Shown here piece after piece: positions 16,735-28,379 of a stretch of DNA of 64,000 nucleotides (position 1 is its first letter; the number at the start of each line of letters is the position of its first letter). A program made the translations under genes and the position numbers. The notes beneath the pieces were generated by a model. That model was not told the origin of the DNA and searched no databases. It saw only the letters and a list, made by a program, of their open reading frames with translations. Origin of the DNA: Flaccisagitta enflata (Eukaryota; Chaetognatha; Sagittoidea; Aphragmophora); the NCBI GenBank assembly GCA_965153355.1, contig OZ231127.1, positions 52,576,001-52,640,000 of the forward strand, in the 5' to 3' direction.

Positions 16735-18123
16735 TATGTGCGACATGTTTTTCATCTAATTGAATCTATTGATGTAGTTGTTTATAAAAAGAATCGTGAA
16801 GTTATGAATGATTGAATGAATGAATTTTATCTAGAAACATGCACAGATTACAACGAAAATGGTAAAAAGCCTGTTTCATGGATAGCCCATGTAAGTCCTA
16901 CGAGGCGACTCGATAAACATGTCCTTCGACCTACTACGTGTATCTTCTATCTTTCAGCCAATATCGTACACATCAAATATCATGAGTGATGATAGATTTA
17001 TTTGGTCATGCTCATTCAAACTTTAGCGTGTATCTCAAGAAACATGAAAGCTGTATCACATTGCGATGACATTGAACAAGATGCATCTTAAATTCAAACA
17101 CAACTAAATGTCACTCCAACACTTCTATAATTATGAATGGGTTAACTATGCTAATTTTTAAAAAACTGAACTCGACGGCCAAAGGACGCTTCTACTTCTA
17201 AAGCAATGAGAGCCCAGTTCATTTGTTTTGTTGTCCATATTCATAAGATTACCGATGGATTGAGATAGTTATTGAAATAAATGACCATTTATGTTTTATT
17301 CAGTTTCCTGTTCTCTCTATCTCGAGACAAACTGGGTGGTTCAAAAGTTTACTTGTTCGATCGCCTAATTAGCTTAATAATTCTTAACAAACTTATTGAA
17401 CTAAGATCCTTTTTAAAAATCTTAATGACTTAATCTTAATGAGGTCTCTCTTTTTTTTTTGACTGTCCATCGTGCATTATCTGAGAATCATGGCTTTATT
17501 GCAACAAGATACCATCCCCCCCATACAACTATGTTTAACTACATCATTATCCGACCAAGTCTTATAATCTGATGTAGAGAATTACAACATATCATGATTT
17601 TGATTTCTATTAGAAATGCAGTTTCACTATTTAGAGCATCATTTTTCTAATTGTAATGGGGTTTATGAACTGACATAAAGTCATGCAGGTGAACAGACGG
17701 ACGGGCCCCCATTTAAAGAAACACGGACGCATCTTTCTTAGAAGTAGGTGCACATATGAATGGGATGAATCATGTTTCCTTTTATCTCGCCGGTTTCAAC
17801 AATAGATGGTACAAAAATGACCGGAGCACGAGCAAAATGAAAAAAGTAGATGCATCTCAATCAATTTTAAGAATAAACTCAGAATCCGCAAAAAGAAAAA
17901 AATGACCCCAGATTGAGAAAAATGAGCCAAGTTAGCACAAAACGACATAAAGTAAAAAAATAGTATCTGGGAAAAAAAAAAAAATTCTTCAACGAGGAAG
18001 ACAGATTTTACAAACGGGACTTTGAACATCATTCTCTGTGGTCATTTCTAAAGACAAAATCCAATCACAAATAAATCTAACAATAAAACTTAATGGTTTT
18101 TACCGGACCCTCATAAATATTCC
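16735..18123. other. Downstream flank of the MCT-like gene, AT-rich
   Basis: Holds an AATAAA-type signal in GAAATAAATGACC near 17276, too far from the stop to assign with confidence. No exons or repeats recognised. Confidence 0.4.
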
Positions 18124-18508
18124 TGCGAAGCCTGAAGGAGCAGATGACCTGTGCCTTCACACAAATCGGTAAATCTCTCCTTCTCCACCATCCGTCAGCT
18201 TTGAAGCTTAAATCCCAGCCTTAAGACCCAAATCCCAAAAGTTAGGCTCGAAAATCAGCCTTGAGACTCAATTTCCAAGCTTGAGGCCAAAATCCCCACC
18301 TCAAAGCTTAAATTCTAGCTTCATGGCTAGAATTCTAGCCTTGGGGCTCAAGTCCCGGCCTCAAAAATCAAATTTTTGGCGCCCCAAGGCTGCATGCGAT
18401 TGTAGCCTTGAGCGCTGGAATTGGAGCCTTGAAGTTAGGATTGGGGAGAGGAAACTGGGTTTGGAGCCTCAAGGCCCTTTGGCTCTTGGGGGCCGCTACC
18501 CAAAAAGA
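18124..18508. mobile_element. R3-family foldback element, copy C (diverged)
   Basis: The left end GATGACCTGTGCCTTCACAC matches the R3 GATGACCTATGCTTTCACAC block. The right end GGGGGCCGCTACCCAAAAAG is the inverse of the R3 terminus CTTTTTGGGCAGCGGCCCC. The body has degenerate AGCCTTAAGACCCAAATCCC units on the left and reverse-complement forms on the right. More diverged than copies A and B, so probably older. Confidence 0.6.
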
Positions 18509-18732
18509 GAGGAAAGAATTGACGCTCCAAAATTCCGAGTGAATTCTTTCAATTGCTGTCCAAGGCTTTGATTTTTATAGCTCGGCCTCCTTTGTAGACT
18601 CTCACAAATTTCGGCCAAAACAAGTACCATCTTGGCCGTAAATATACGGACAGCTTTAAAGTGTCATTACTCGTTTATTTTCAATCGCAGTGGGATGATT
18701 TTTAAGTGCGTCCTAGCACTACTATGCGAGGT

Positions 18733-18962
18733 CATGTCCATCAGCCGGTCGGTCGGTTGGTTGGTTTGTCGGTCGGTCAGTCGGTTGGTTGGTTGGTTGG
18801 TCACGCAAATGTTTGAGTGATGCAAAATGGTTGATTCTGACGTCTTTCTTCAATCCTATCACCTCTCATGCCATACCACATTCATTTTCATTGTGATGTT
18901 CATTCATTCATTCATTCATTCAAAACGTTATTCACAAATTCTTAATCACGCGAGGCGCACTT
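18733..18962 (+). mobile_element. R1-like block nested in the Tc1 remnant
   Basis: A run of GGTC/GGTT tetranucleotides (18748-18804) followed by GGTCACGCAAATGTTTGA and, near 18955, GGCGCACTTATTGG. These match the internal core and right terminus of the R1 copies. The left terminus is unclear. The tetranucleotide run has expanded compared with the other copies. It is either a nested insertion or the element the R1 family was derived from. Confidence 0.45.
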
Positions 18963-19107
18963 ATTGGCCATAACTTGGCCTTGTTTTGCAAAATTTGCAT
19001 CTTTGAAAAGTCTATCAAATGAGACCAAGCTGGTTTCTGTATCTTTATTCGTTTAGGAATGAGAGCAGAATAAAGATAACATTTGCTTGTTGCAAGTGTG
19101 GTGGGAA

Positions 19108-19415
19108 AATGTTCATGGAAGATGGTGCACTGGCAAACTACGCCAAAAGTACTGTAAGATCGATGAGTTGAGCTCGTCTAGGGTTAGCCCAGATCAATTC
19201 AGATCTCAATCCGATTGAGAACTCAAAGAATCAATCAGAAAACCTGCAGAAACGCAGGAAAACAACATTCAAAGCAAGGCTGAATTGAATTGCATAAAAG
19301 GTTTGAAACAACATCACTCCAGAGTACCTCAAGTCTCTCTACGAGTCGATGCCTAAGTTTATGCAGGCGGCGGTGGATGCCCAGCATGGTCACACAGAGT
19401 CAATGAGTCAAACTT
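19108..19415 (+). pseudogene. Decayed Tc1-like transposase, C-terminal part
   Basis: Conceptual translation shows family motifs in order across stops and frame breaks: FMEDGAL...AKSTV (the block holding the second catalytic Asp), then SDLNPIEN (the block holding the final acidic residue of the DDE triad), then ITPEYLKSLYESMPKFMQAA and HGHT, the usual C-terminal end. In-frame stops (for example after the AKST block and after the DLNPIEN segment) make it non-functional. The N-terminal DNA-binding part is missing. It sits between TIRs with TA flanks, which fits a deleted Tc1/mariner element. Confidence 0.8.
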
Positions 19416-19527
19416 AATACAAGATGCATTTTGATATATTTTTTGCTCGCCTCGAATCGATAAATCAACTTCTATGCCTACTGTCCGTATATCTATGGCC
19501 AAGATGGTAACGCAGAGTTAAAATATC

Positions 19528-19671
19528 GTCGGGGACAAGTGGGCAGGGGGGTACAACCCCCGCCCCACCACACGCACAACTGGGGGATGGAAATGCGCGT
19601 TTTCACCCTTTCCATCTGGAGCGTGACGGACCGACGGACGCACAGAAAAAGCCTCTTTGAGAGTCCGCGAC
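19528..19671 (-). mobile_element. R2-family short TIR element, copy b
   Basis: On the minus strand it opens GTCGCGGACTCTCAAAGAGG, continues with the CGTCCGTCGGTCCGTCACG block and CGCGCATTTCC, and closes with CCCTGCCCACTTGTCCCCGAC. TA follows the right end on the + strand (19672-19673). It lies 20 bp beyond the Tc1 remnant. Confidence 0.6.
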
Positions 19672-19730
19672 TAATAAAAGTTTTCAAACCAAAGAAAAGA
19701 TAGCCTCTCTCTAATTCTTCATTCTTTTTT

Positions 19731-19746
19731 GTCGTTGTCGTTGTCG

Positions 19747-19824
<78 letters not shown>

Positions 19825-19857
19825 TTGCTGTTGTTGTTGTTTTTGTTGTTGTTGTTG
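19731..19857. repeat. (GTT)n trinucleotide repeat
   Basis: About 40 GTT units with a few GTC and TTTTTG interruptions. Confidence 0.97.
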
Positions 19858-21479
19858 ACGGAGTTTCTACCGTTGTGATCGAATCTAGTCATATAATTAT
19901 CTTGGTTTCTTGACTCTTTTTCTTCCTATCCGACGAAAACATACACATTTGTAACCACAAACCTCTTTTTATTACATTTCCGTGACAGGTGGCGCACGGA
20001 GGATGTTGTTCGAGTTGGACAGGTGTCACTGAAAACAAGATCCCCCGACTGCAGTTCTTCATCATCATCATTATCGTCGTTATTTTTACATCACTCGTTC
20101 AGCCACGGAAAAAAAACTTCTCGAAATTCAAGAACAAAATCCTACGAATTGCCCAAATCTCTACTCAACATCATCCGTAACAAGCCATCTTTACAGCGAA
20201 CTTTTGTCTTCGTGGCGTCAGCATCCCGGTGACGTCGTTACAGCTCTTTAACGCGTCATCTGTATCAGCGCCGTTATGACCGTTGACAACTTTTCCACGC
20301 CCCATCCCTGTGCAGCGCCGTCATCAATGTGACATTAATTTACGTTCCTCCTTTTTCATCATTTTCAAATGATTGTGCATTCGCTCGCGATCGAAAATTC
20401 TCTCTTCGTTACAATCATTTTTCTATTCTGCGCGCTCGTCCCCTTTACAACCTAACAATATCCATGTGCTCATCCCCTTCGTTCATCCCCACCTTAATAT
20501 CCGTGTGACCATCGCCCCTCTTCTTGTCTTTTCACGCGTGATTGCTTCATCGTTTTCTCGTCAAACGTCAAGGCCAAAAGTAGTCTTCTGTCTCTCTCTT
20601 TTGTGTGTCATCTTTTGCCGCCGCATCATTCGTCATTTCGTCATTTCTCTTCTCTCTCTGTTGTTATCTCGAGGATTCCATCGCGATTTGAAACTCTTTA
20701 AAACGACATTTCATGAAAACCAGTTGGAAACATTTCTAATCCTCTCAGTCATCCAGACCAAGAATATCGCGTTTGACAATCGCTTTTCCCTTTTCTATCT
20801 GTTCTTATCGCCAATCAATCAAATTTTTCATTTGTTTCGTATCTTATCAAATATCTTATTCAAGCCAACCTCGCAACCGAAATTGAAAACAAAAGGAAGA
20901 TAAGAAAATAATCAAATTGATCTTCTCGTTTATCTGATCTGAATTTCGAAGAAAAAACCATATCAAAGCAAAAAACTCCAAAACGACATCATTAAAAACA
21001 GAAACACAAAATCAAAGGAAGCAAAACCTAAATTCTAGTCAATGAAAGTCAATTGTAACTTGTCAAGATAATAAAATCATTTGCTTTTCAACGAACAAAA
21101 TATCTTTAAACCTTAATTCCAGTTTCTGCGCAAACTTGGACAGACTCAGTTTTCGTCGTGCTGTGTTCCCGCTAATCATTGCCAAATCATCAATTCCAAA
21201 TCTTATCCCTCAAAGTGAACGCTTTCTAATTTCACGAAAGGAAAATCAAACAAAAACAGACGGAAGGCAAACAAAATCGATTACAAGACTGGAAAACTTG
21301 AAATAAGGGTGTTTTTTTGGCTTCCGGGCGCAAGCGGAAAGCAAATCGAGGACACGAGGACGTTCAAGCGTGTAACACGCGACCACAGGAAACTCCAATT
21401 GGTAAAAAACAATCGATCAAAACAAATTTACATCAACGAAAATATCGGAAGCATAACAGTGAAATCCTTCTTACGTAAC
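19858..21479. other. Intergenic sequence with CG-richer stretches
   Basis: The part at about 20170-20680 has more CG dinucleotides than its surroundings. Reading frames (20373-20903) have no recognisable domain. Nothing firmer can be said. Confidence 0.35.
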
Positions 21480-21770
21480 CTACCCATCACTTGACGGCTC
21501 TGCTGGGTACATCGCGGCACGTGCACTCAATATAGTCTCATGTCGTACACGCATCATAGTGCGCACGTTCCTGTTGGCGCACGTTTAACTGCCGCGCAAG
21601 CGCAAACCCTCCCTCGACTTCGCTTTGTTTACCTTACCTCCCTCGTTGGACATTTCACTTTCATTCGTGCCAGCGCGTAAACCACTCTCTCTTTCTCTCC
21701 CTTCTCGTTCTCCGTCATACTCGCTCATTCGCCCGCGCGTCCTCGTTCGGCCGTGCGCTCGTTTATTGAA
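21480..21770. promoter_or_regulatory. CpG-rich segment, candidate promoter
   Basis: About 290 bp dense in CG (CATCGCGGCACGTGC, GTGCGCACG, GCCGCGCAAGCGC, CGCCCGCGCGTCCTCG), against AT-rich flanks. It contains CACGTG, an E-box, and is followed directly by pyrimidine-rich sequence and a (CT)n tract. No transcript or adjacent exon can be identified, so promoter function is inference. Confidence 0.25.
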
Positions 21771-21847
21771 ATAAGGGAAAGGAAAAAAAAAGGAAAGACA
21801 TGTAGAAAGGAAAAGCTAAAAGAAAAATCATTACGTCGTCTGCTAGT

Positions 21848-21852
21848 CTGTC

Positions 21853-21946
<94 letters not shown>
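21848..21946. repeat. (CT)n microsatellite
   Basis: About 48 CT units with one CC near the start. Confidence 0.98.
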
Positions 21947-21949
<3 letters not shown>

Positions 21950-22516
21950 CAATACGTACCTACCTTTTTCTCTCTTTTTCAAAAACGAGCCATCGTGACC
22001 AACGACAAATATATGAAGCAGCGACAACAGCAGCAGTAATGCTGCAGCAGCAACGACAGCAACGGCGGGAGGACACGGAGACAAAATAGATAATCTTACC
22101 CGCAGCCGCTGCCGCTGCAACCACTTTTCTCGATCTCGTGCATGCTAACAACTGACTGGTTGAGAGTAAAAGAGAGAGAGAAAGAACTCAGGAAAGACTG
22201 ATGAGGACTCGATGTTGATGATGCTTACCTACTTTTTTTTTCTCTCTCTCTCTATGACCCTTTGACCGGAATTAATGAAGGAGAATGACAGAAAAAATGG
22301 GTCTAGACTGGAATTTTTGAAGAATTCAAACAACGACTAAAATGTTGAAGAAATGAAAGTGTATGATCACGATGAAGAGCGACCAATAATGATTGGATGG
22401 GTCCTCGTTTCGTTCCTCGAATTTATGGATATCAGTAGCAAAAAGTCGCCTTCAATTCGCCGGTTTTGTGTCAAATGGAAGTGAAAAGAAGCAATTGAAA
22501 AACACCCACACCGGTG
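21947..22516. other. Intergenic sequence with a short CAG/CAA-rich patch
   Basis: 22015-22070 is rich in CAGCAG/ACAGC triplets and gives short Gln- or Ala-rich frames on both strands. I do not call a gene. Confidence 0.35.
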
Positions 22517-22517
22517 A

Positions 22518-22602
<85 letters not shown>
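22517..22602. repeat. (CAA)n trinucleotide repeat
   Basis: About 28 CAA/AAC units. The Asn- and Cys-rich frames across it are artefacts. Confidence 0.97.
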
Positions 22603-22606
<4 letters not shown>

Positions 22607-22955
22607 GAATAACAGAATAACACTCCCGCGAATCATCATTTAAATGACAAATTGACGAGAAATCGAATTGTCGTTAAAATTCTAAGACAACTAAATGAAA
22701 GCATCAAATCAAATCAAACACATGACTAGAGATCTGAAGAAAAGATAAAAAAGGCGCCGACAAAAAGAAAAAAAAAGAAAGAAAAAATCAGAAAAAATCA
22801 GAAAAAGCGAAAAAAGTGTGTGTGGATTACCTCCTCATGTAGTTTTAATTCTCGCTTTTTATTTTCTTTCTTATAAATAAATTCGGGAGCAAAATTCAAA
22901 GATTCAAAAGACGCTGCAAAAGAAGAACACAACAAGGAAAACGACAAGTGAAACG

Positions 22956-22960
<5 letters not shown>
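22603..22960. other. AT-rich unique sequence
   Basis: A-rich with GAAAAAA runs near 22770-22810. Nothing recognised. Confidence 0.4.

Positions 22961-23041
<81 letters not shown>
22961..23041. repeat. (CT)n microsatellite
   Basis: About 40 CT units. Confidence 0.98.
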
Positions 23042-23043
<2 letters not shown>

Positions 23044-23556
23044 GTTTTTGACCCCCATTAGAAAAAAGGTAAACATTGAATTAAAAAACAAGCGCGACGA
23101 GATAATTGAAAAGCTAACACTTTTCCTTCCCTCACAAGGAAGAATAAAGTTTTTTTCTTCTTTTTTTGCTTTTCTCAAAAATGTCGGTCGCTTTGTAGAT
23201 AAAGAATTAGATAATCTTTATCACACCACTATGATTATTAGCTTTATACGATCTGATGATCGTTTTTCTGTCATTCACCTTCATGTCGCGTCAATCTGCT
23301 TTTCAGTCATTCAGTCAATCAACGGGTATTAACCAGTTGCGTGTGCCAGAATCTCGAGTGTTAGATAGTAAATCGAGTTTATTCACATGTAAGAAGCACA
23401 TGTGGCATTCCAACAAGGACAGACAATTACATACCCAGCAAATGAGAGGCAATACGAACAAGGCAATAAAATGAGATACATAATAAGCGATGTCAGACAT
23501 TAAATAGATAGTAGAAGCCATTAAGTAGGTGGAGAGGAGTACATCTTGTCGAGGGA
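23042..23556. other. Intergenic sequence, nothing recognised
   Basis: Unique AT-rich sequence up to the foldback element. Confidence 0.4.
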
Positions 23557-23564
23557 CCTTAGAT
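23557..23564. repeat. 8-bp target-site duplication, left copy
   Basis: CCTTAGAT directly abuts the left terminus of the foldback element. The identical octamer abuts its right terminus. Confidence 0.85.
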
Positions 23565-25019
23565 CAGACGTTCTGTTATGCCCCCATATTCATAGCAGTG
23601 GCTCGGTTCGCGATCAAATTGGTACTTTGTGGTATTAAAAAACAATTTCAGGTCTTTTTGAGGATTTTCTACCTTCCCTGGAGTAGCGGTTTTGGTTTCA
23701 CTACCATGGGTAATAAGTGGTTGTTGGGAAAATGTCCAATTTTGGTCACTTTGGCCTCAAATTTAGGCCACTTTGCCTTTGAAATCGAACCTAAAATCCA
23801 TGAGATTATTAAACTAGAGCTCAAGAGCTAACCAGTGGTGCAATCCGCATGTTTCTCTCTGTTTTCGTTTAGATTTTAGGGTTTTAAAGATGGGACTTAT
23901 GAGCGTTTTTGCATCATGAAATTTAGGGAAAATTTGACAATTTTCTTTTCACTATATCGCAGCCTTGGATTAACGAATCTTCAAAAAATTGGTGACCAAA
24001 TTGAAGAGTTTTTGATGCTCCAACTGATTCTGGAAAAAATTTTGATCGATATGGCCTCAGAAAAATTTTATTTACTCTCAAAGCAGGTGAAAAAAAGTCA
24101 AATTTTAACGTCATTTAGGCTATTTCTTTTTGAAAAATTAGGCCACTTCCAAACTGAAAATTGACTTAAAATTCATGAGCAAATCAAACTGCTGCTCAAG
24201 AGCTAAATAGTGGTGCAATCGGCATGTTCAGATGTTGTTGCATTCAATTTTTACAGAACTTCAAAGATACAGGGGTATGAAAAATCATCATTTGACCATA
24301 CCCTTGTATCTTTAAAGTTCTGTAAAATCAATATGCAGCAACGTCTAAACATGCCGATTGCACCATTTGATAGCTCTTAAGCAGTAGTTCGATTTGCTCA
24401 TGAATTTTAAGTCAGTTTTCAGTTTGGAAGTGGCCTAATTTTTTAAAGAGAAATAGCCTAAATGACATTAAAATTTGACTTTTCTCACCTGCTTTGAGAG
24501 AAAATAAATTTTTTCTGGGTCCATATCGATCGAAGTTTTTTCCAGAATCAGTTGGAGCATCAAAAACTCATCAATTTGGTCACCAATTTTTTAGAGATTC
24601 ATCAATCCAAGGCTGCAGTATAGTGAAAAACGTGAAAAATGTCCAAACTACCCCCAGATTTCATGCTGCAAAAAAAACCTCTCAAGCCCCATCTTTAAAA
24701 CTCTCTCAAATCTAAACAAAAAAAGATAAAAAAATGCGGATTGCACCATTGGTTAGTTCTTGAGCTCTAGTTTAATAATCTCATGGATTTTAGGTTCGAT
24801 TTCAAAGGCAAAGTGGCCTAAATTTGAGGCCAAAGTGACCAAAATTGGACATTTTCCCAACAACCACTTATTATTCATGATAGTAAAACCAAAACCGTTA
24901 CTCCCGGGAAGATAGAAAATCCTCAACAAGACCTGAAATTGCTTTTTAATACAACAAAGTACCAATTTGATCGCGAACCGGGCCACTGCCATGAATATGG
25001 GGGCATAAAGGAACGTCTG
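23565..25019. mobile_element. hAT-like palindromic foldback element, 1,455 bp
   Basis: Two inverted arms of about 715 bp meet at a loop of about 17 nt near 24280-24297. The left end opens CAGACGTTC and the right end closes GAACGTCTG. The outer 170 bp of the arms are about 93% identical by eye; inner parts are less so. Each arm contains two diverged direct copies of a roughly 375-bp module (compare AGTGGTGCAATCCGCATG near 23834 with AGTGGTGCAATCGGCATG near 24209). An identical 8-bp octamer flanks both ends. An 8-bp duplication and CAG-starting TIRs are typical of the hAT superfamily. No transposase is encoded, so it must be non-autonomous. Confidence 0.85.
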
Positions 25020-25027
25020 CCTTAGAT
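25020..25027. repeat. 8-bp target-site duplication, right copy
   Basis: CCTTAGAT immediately follows GAACGTCTG, the right terminus. Its centre is TA, which matches the nnnTAnnn preference I recall for the Buster branch of hAT. Confidence 0.85.
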
Positions 25028-25726
<699 letters not shown>

Positions 25727-25852
25727 CTCTTACACACTGCGAATTAATTCGCGACAAACGTATTTACTTCCTGGATTTAGGGTAACAAGACGGATCTCCA
25801 AGTCCAAGGGATGATGACTTTTATGGTCAGAGACAGAGCACAACGACGTATT

Positions 25853-25968
25853 TAGGTGTGCCAAAGCACCTCTTTCCGAATATAAGTTTAACTGGCAGTG
25901 TCCGTTGGTCGGTCGGTCTGTTGGCCTGTCGGAAACGCAAACGTTTGACGATCCACACGGCGCACCTA
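25853..25968 (+). mobile_element. R1-family short TIR element, copy a
   Basis: Opens TAGGTGTGCCAAAGCACCTC, itself a small hairpin (AGGTGT...GCACCT), and closes GGCGCACCTA, the inverse of the opening. The interior has GTGTCCGTTGGTCGGTCGG and ACGCAAACGTTTGACGATCC. TA is present at both outer edges. About 116 bp, no coding. Confidence 0.6.
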
Positions 25969-26345
25969 CTTGGCCTACTTGGCCTTGTTGATAAGATCAA
26001 TCTCTTAAAATTGCTAGTTCTTTTGTTGTTTCCTACTGGTGGCTCTCGAGTGTAAAATCATTCTTGGGCTTACTGTTTAAAATGTCTGATATCAAAACTG
26101 ATAGAAAGAAAATAAAAACAAAAATTTGACAGTTTCAATTCAACAAGTTTTTCATTGCCGGAGGCCAGATGCCATCGAGTACTTTGTTACCATGATTTGT
26201 GAAAGACGCCAATGGTTAAGGTGGGTGATACGCCCCAGATGCTTCATAATTGTCTTGGTGGCTCACGCATTCATTTCTAATCCCAACTCTCTTATATAAC
26301 CCATTACCCTCTATAACGTCTTTGTTATTCATTCTCTCTCCAAGA

Positions 26346-26585
26346 TGCTACCCCAAACCTCTCATAACTCTGATCTTTGCAAAATATCTAGGCAATCTCT
26401 CCCTTTGCCATAGTGTTACCCCCACCATCTTGCGCCTTTAATTCCTTGGAAATGTCTGCGCTATTCCTTCTACCCGATGTTCTCCCTACCATCTTACACC
26501 CCTAATCCCTTTTAAATGTCTTTGCTATTCCTTCTCATCGATGTTACCCCTACCATCTTACACCCCTAATCCCTCTGTAATGGCC
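26346..26585. repeat. 64-bp tandem minisatellite, about 3.7 degenerate copies
   Basis: Units start near 26346 (most diverged), 26414, 26478 and 26542, with shared text TGTTACCCCTACCATCTTAC and TTTGCTATTCCTTCT. The last unit is partial. Confidence 0.75.
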
Positions 26586-26876
26586 TCGTTTTTTTCAGCC
26601 CTTTTCAAAAGGCTCTTGGAAGTTGTTGCTCCCTTGTTGTCCATCAATACTCGTTAATCCAACTTCTTTGCAATCCTGACATTTTTGTCTCCTTACCTGA
26701 CGATCCTACTCAATCTCCCTCTCTGTTTGTCTGTTGTCTTGTCTTTCTATCTGACTGCCACCTTGTCCGTTTGTCTGTCTGTCTATCTTTCTTGCCTTCT
26801 ATTTCTATTCCCTCTGACCTGTTTGTCCATTTGTCTTTCTCTCTGTCTCTCTTTCTCTCTGTCGTTCTTTCTCTCT

Positions 26877-26988
<112 letters not shown>

Positions 26989-27038
26989 CTCTTCCAAGCC
27001 TTGATCCCTCCATTAACTCAGATTTAACTCCTCAAACA

Positions 27039-27093
27039 ATGAAAATTGTTGTAATCTTTCCTCGATTGCTTTTCTTTTCACTTTTTCTTCCAG
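27039..27093 (+). CDS. Candidate first coding exon (signal peptide)
   Basis: An ATG in a favourable context (AAACAATGA) begins MKIVVIFPRLLFFSLFLP, a basic start followed by a hydrophobic core as in signal peptides. A consensus donor follows, CAG|GTGAGTG, with GT at 27094-27095. No downstream exon can be paired with it in this window. The same CTTTTTCTTCCAG could equally be read as an acceptor, so this may be chance. No family recognised. Confidence 0.25.
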
Positions 27094-27712
27094 GTGAGTG
27101 TTTTTTTTTTCTTTGTCATCGTTTTGAGTCGATGAAGATTTATAGTTTGATCATTTTAGAGTTTTTTCTCAGGGAACATCAAACAAATGAAATACAAGCA
27201 AAGCTTTGCACATTCATGTACCTTAAAGTATGTACTTTCAGGAAAAAAAAAGTTCTACGAAATCCGCCACCAGGAACATTGCTAAAAATTCGACTAGAAA
27301 TAGCTACATAATGTGATATTATGGTAAAGAATAGACTGCATACTGAATGAGTTGTAGGACAAATTTCAGAAAAATAAATGACAGTTTTTTTGAAATATGA
27401 TCTATATTAGAAATACAATCAATTTGAGCCAAAAAAACTGGACCTGCTATCTGCCTGAGAGATACTGTGGTATTCATGATTCGGGTATGCTTAATGGAAT
27501 TAAAGAACCATTGAAAAAGGCAACATTTTTAAGCTCCTTTATAATTTCCCAATGGACTGATGGAAATCCTTGGAAATGGTCTGGTTTGAAAGATATTTAA
27601 TGGTAGAGAATGATAATTGAGAAATAGGGGATAGGAGCCCCTGAGGTACCCTCCAGAGCCTCTCCAAGGGGCCAAAAATGGCAAAAATAGCTGAAAACGA
27701 CAAAAATTATGG
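27094..27712. other. Intergenic sequence, nothing recognised
   Basis: A 67-codon open frame at 27397-27600 on + has no recognisable domain. Confidence 0.35.
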
Positions 27713-28317
27713 TGTTTGGGCAGCAGCCCAAAGGGGGCAAAGTTCTTTAGAACACTGGGGGGGATCTGTCTGTATGTACATCTTCCCCCCCCCCTCCTGC
27801 TCTTTAGGGCTTCATCTCCATTGGGGCCCATTCTGACCAAAATTCTGCTTAATAGCCCAAATATAAGCTACTTGACCCAAATCCAAGCGAAATGGCCAAA
27901 ATCCAGGCAAAATGACCCAAATCTGGCCAGGAAACCTGAATTCTGGTCTTTGAAATCTGAGGTGCATCATCTTGGCCTCTTAGACTAAGATTCTGGCTTT
28001 TGATACCCAAATTTTGGCTTCTGTGACTTTTATCTTGGCCTCACTAACCCAGATCTTGGCCTCTGAGACCCAGATTCTGGCCTCCGAGACCCAAATGCTA
28101 GATTTGTGCGACCAAGACACTGGCCTCAGACCCAGATTCTGGCCTCAGAGACCAAGATCCTGGCCTCAGAGACACAGATCCTGGCCTCTAAGACCCGTAT
28201 CCTGATCTTCATGACCCACATTTTGGACTCAATGAACCAGATCCTTTCCAAGTATAGGACAGATAGATTTCCTCTGTGTTCTACAGGACTTTGTCCCCTT
28301 GGGGGCCGCAGCCCTGC
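27713..28317. mobile_element. R3-family foldback element, copy D
   Basis: The left end reads GGGCAGCAGCCCAAAGGGGG, then CAAAGTTCTTTAGAACAC and GGATCTGTCTGT. The right end is its inverse: ACAGATAGATTTCC, GTGTTCTACAGGACTTTG, CCCCTTGGGGGCCGCAGCCC. The inner part carries CTCTGAGACCCAGATTCTGG units, a variant of the R3 minisatellite. About 605 bp, no protein. Confidence 0.7.
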
Positions 28318-28379
28318 TCCCCCTGAACTTAACCAAAAAACTGCTCAAGCAGGGCATGGTTACCGCTGACCATATACTG

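Larger units (their letters stand above)
18627..19507 (+). mobile_element. Tc1/mariner-type DNA transposon remnant with perfect TA flanks
   Basis: An 881-bp element. The left TIR opens CCATCTTGGCCGTAAATATA and the right one, read on the opposite strand, opens CCATCTTGGCCATAGATATA; both continue CGGACAG, about 27 bp with two mismatches. TA lies outside each end (18625-18626 and 19508-19509). Its 3' half contains decayed transposase sequence, annotated separately. A 1.3-1.6 kb autonomous element would be expected, so this copy is internally deleted, and it carries a nested R1-like block at 18733-18963. Confidence 0.85.

Noticed and set aside
19493-19687. Minus-strand frame with repeated Arg-Ser-Val pattern, and similar frames at 18632, 29630 and 46774
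   Set aside because: Products of the GGTC/GTCC cores of R1 and R2 elements, not proteins.
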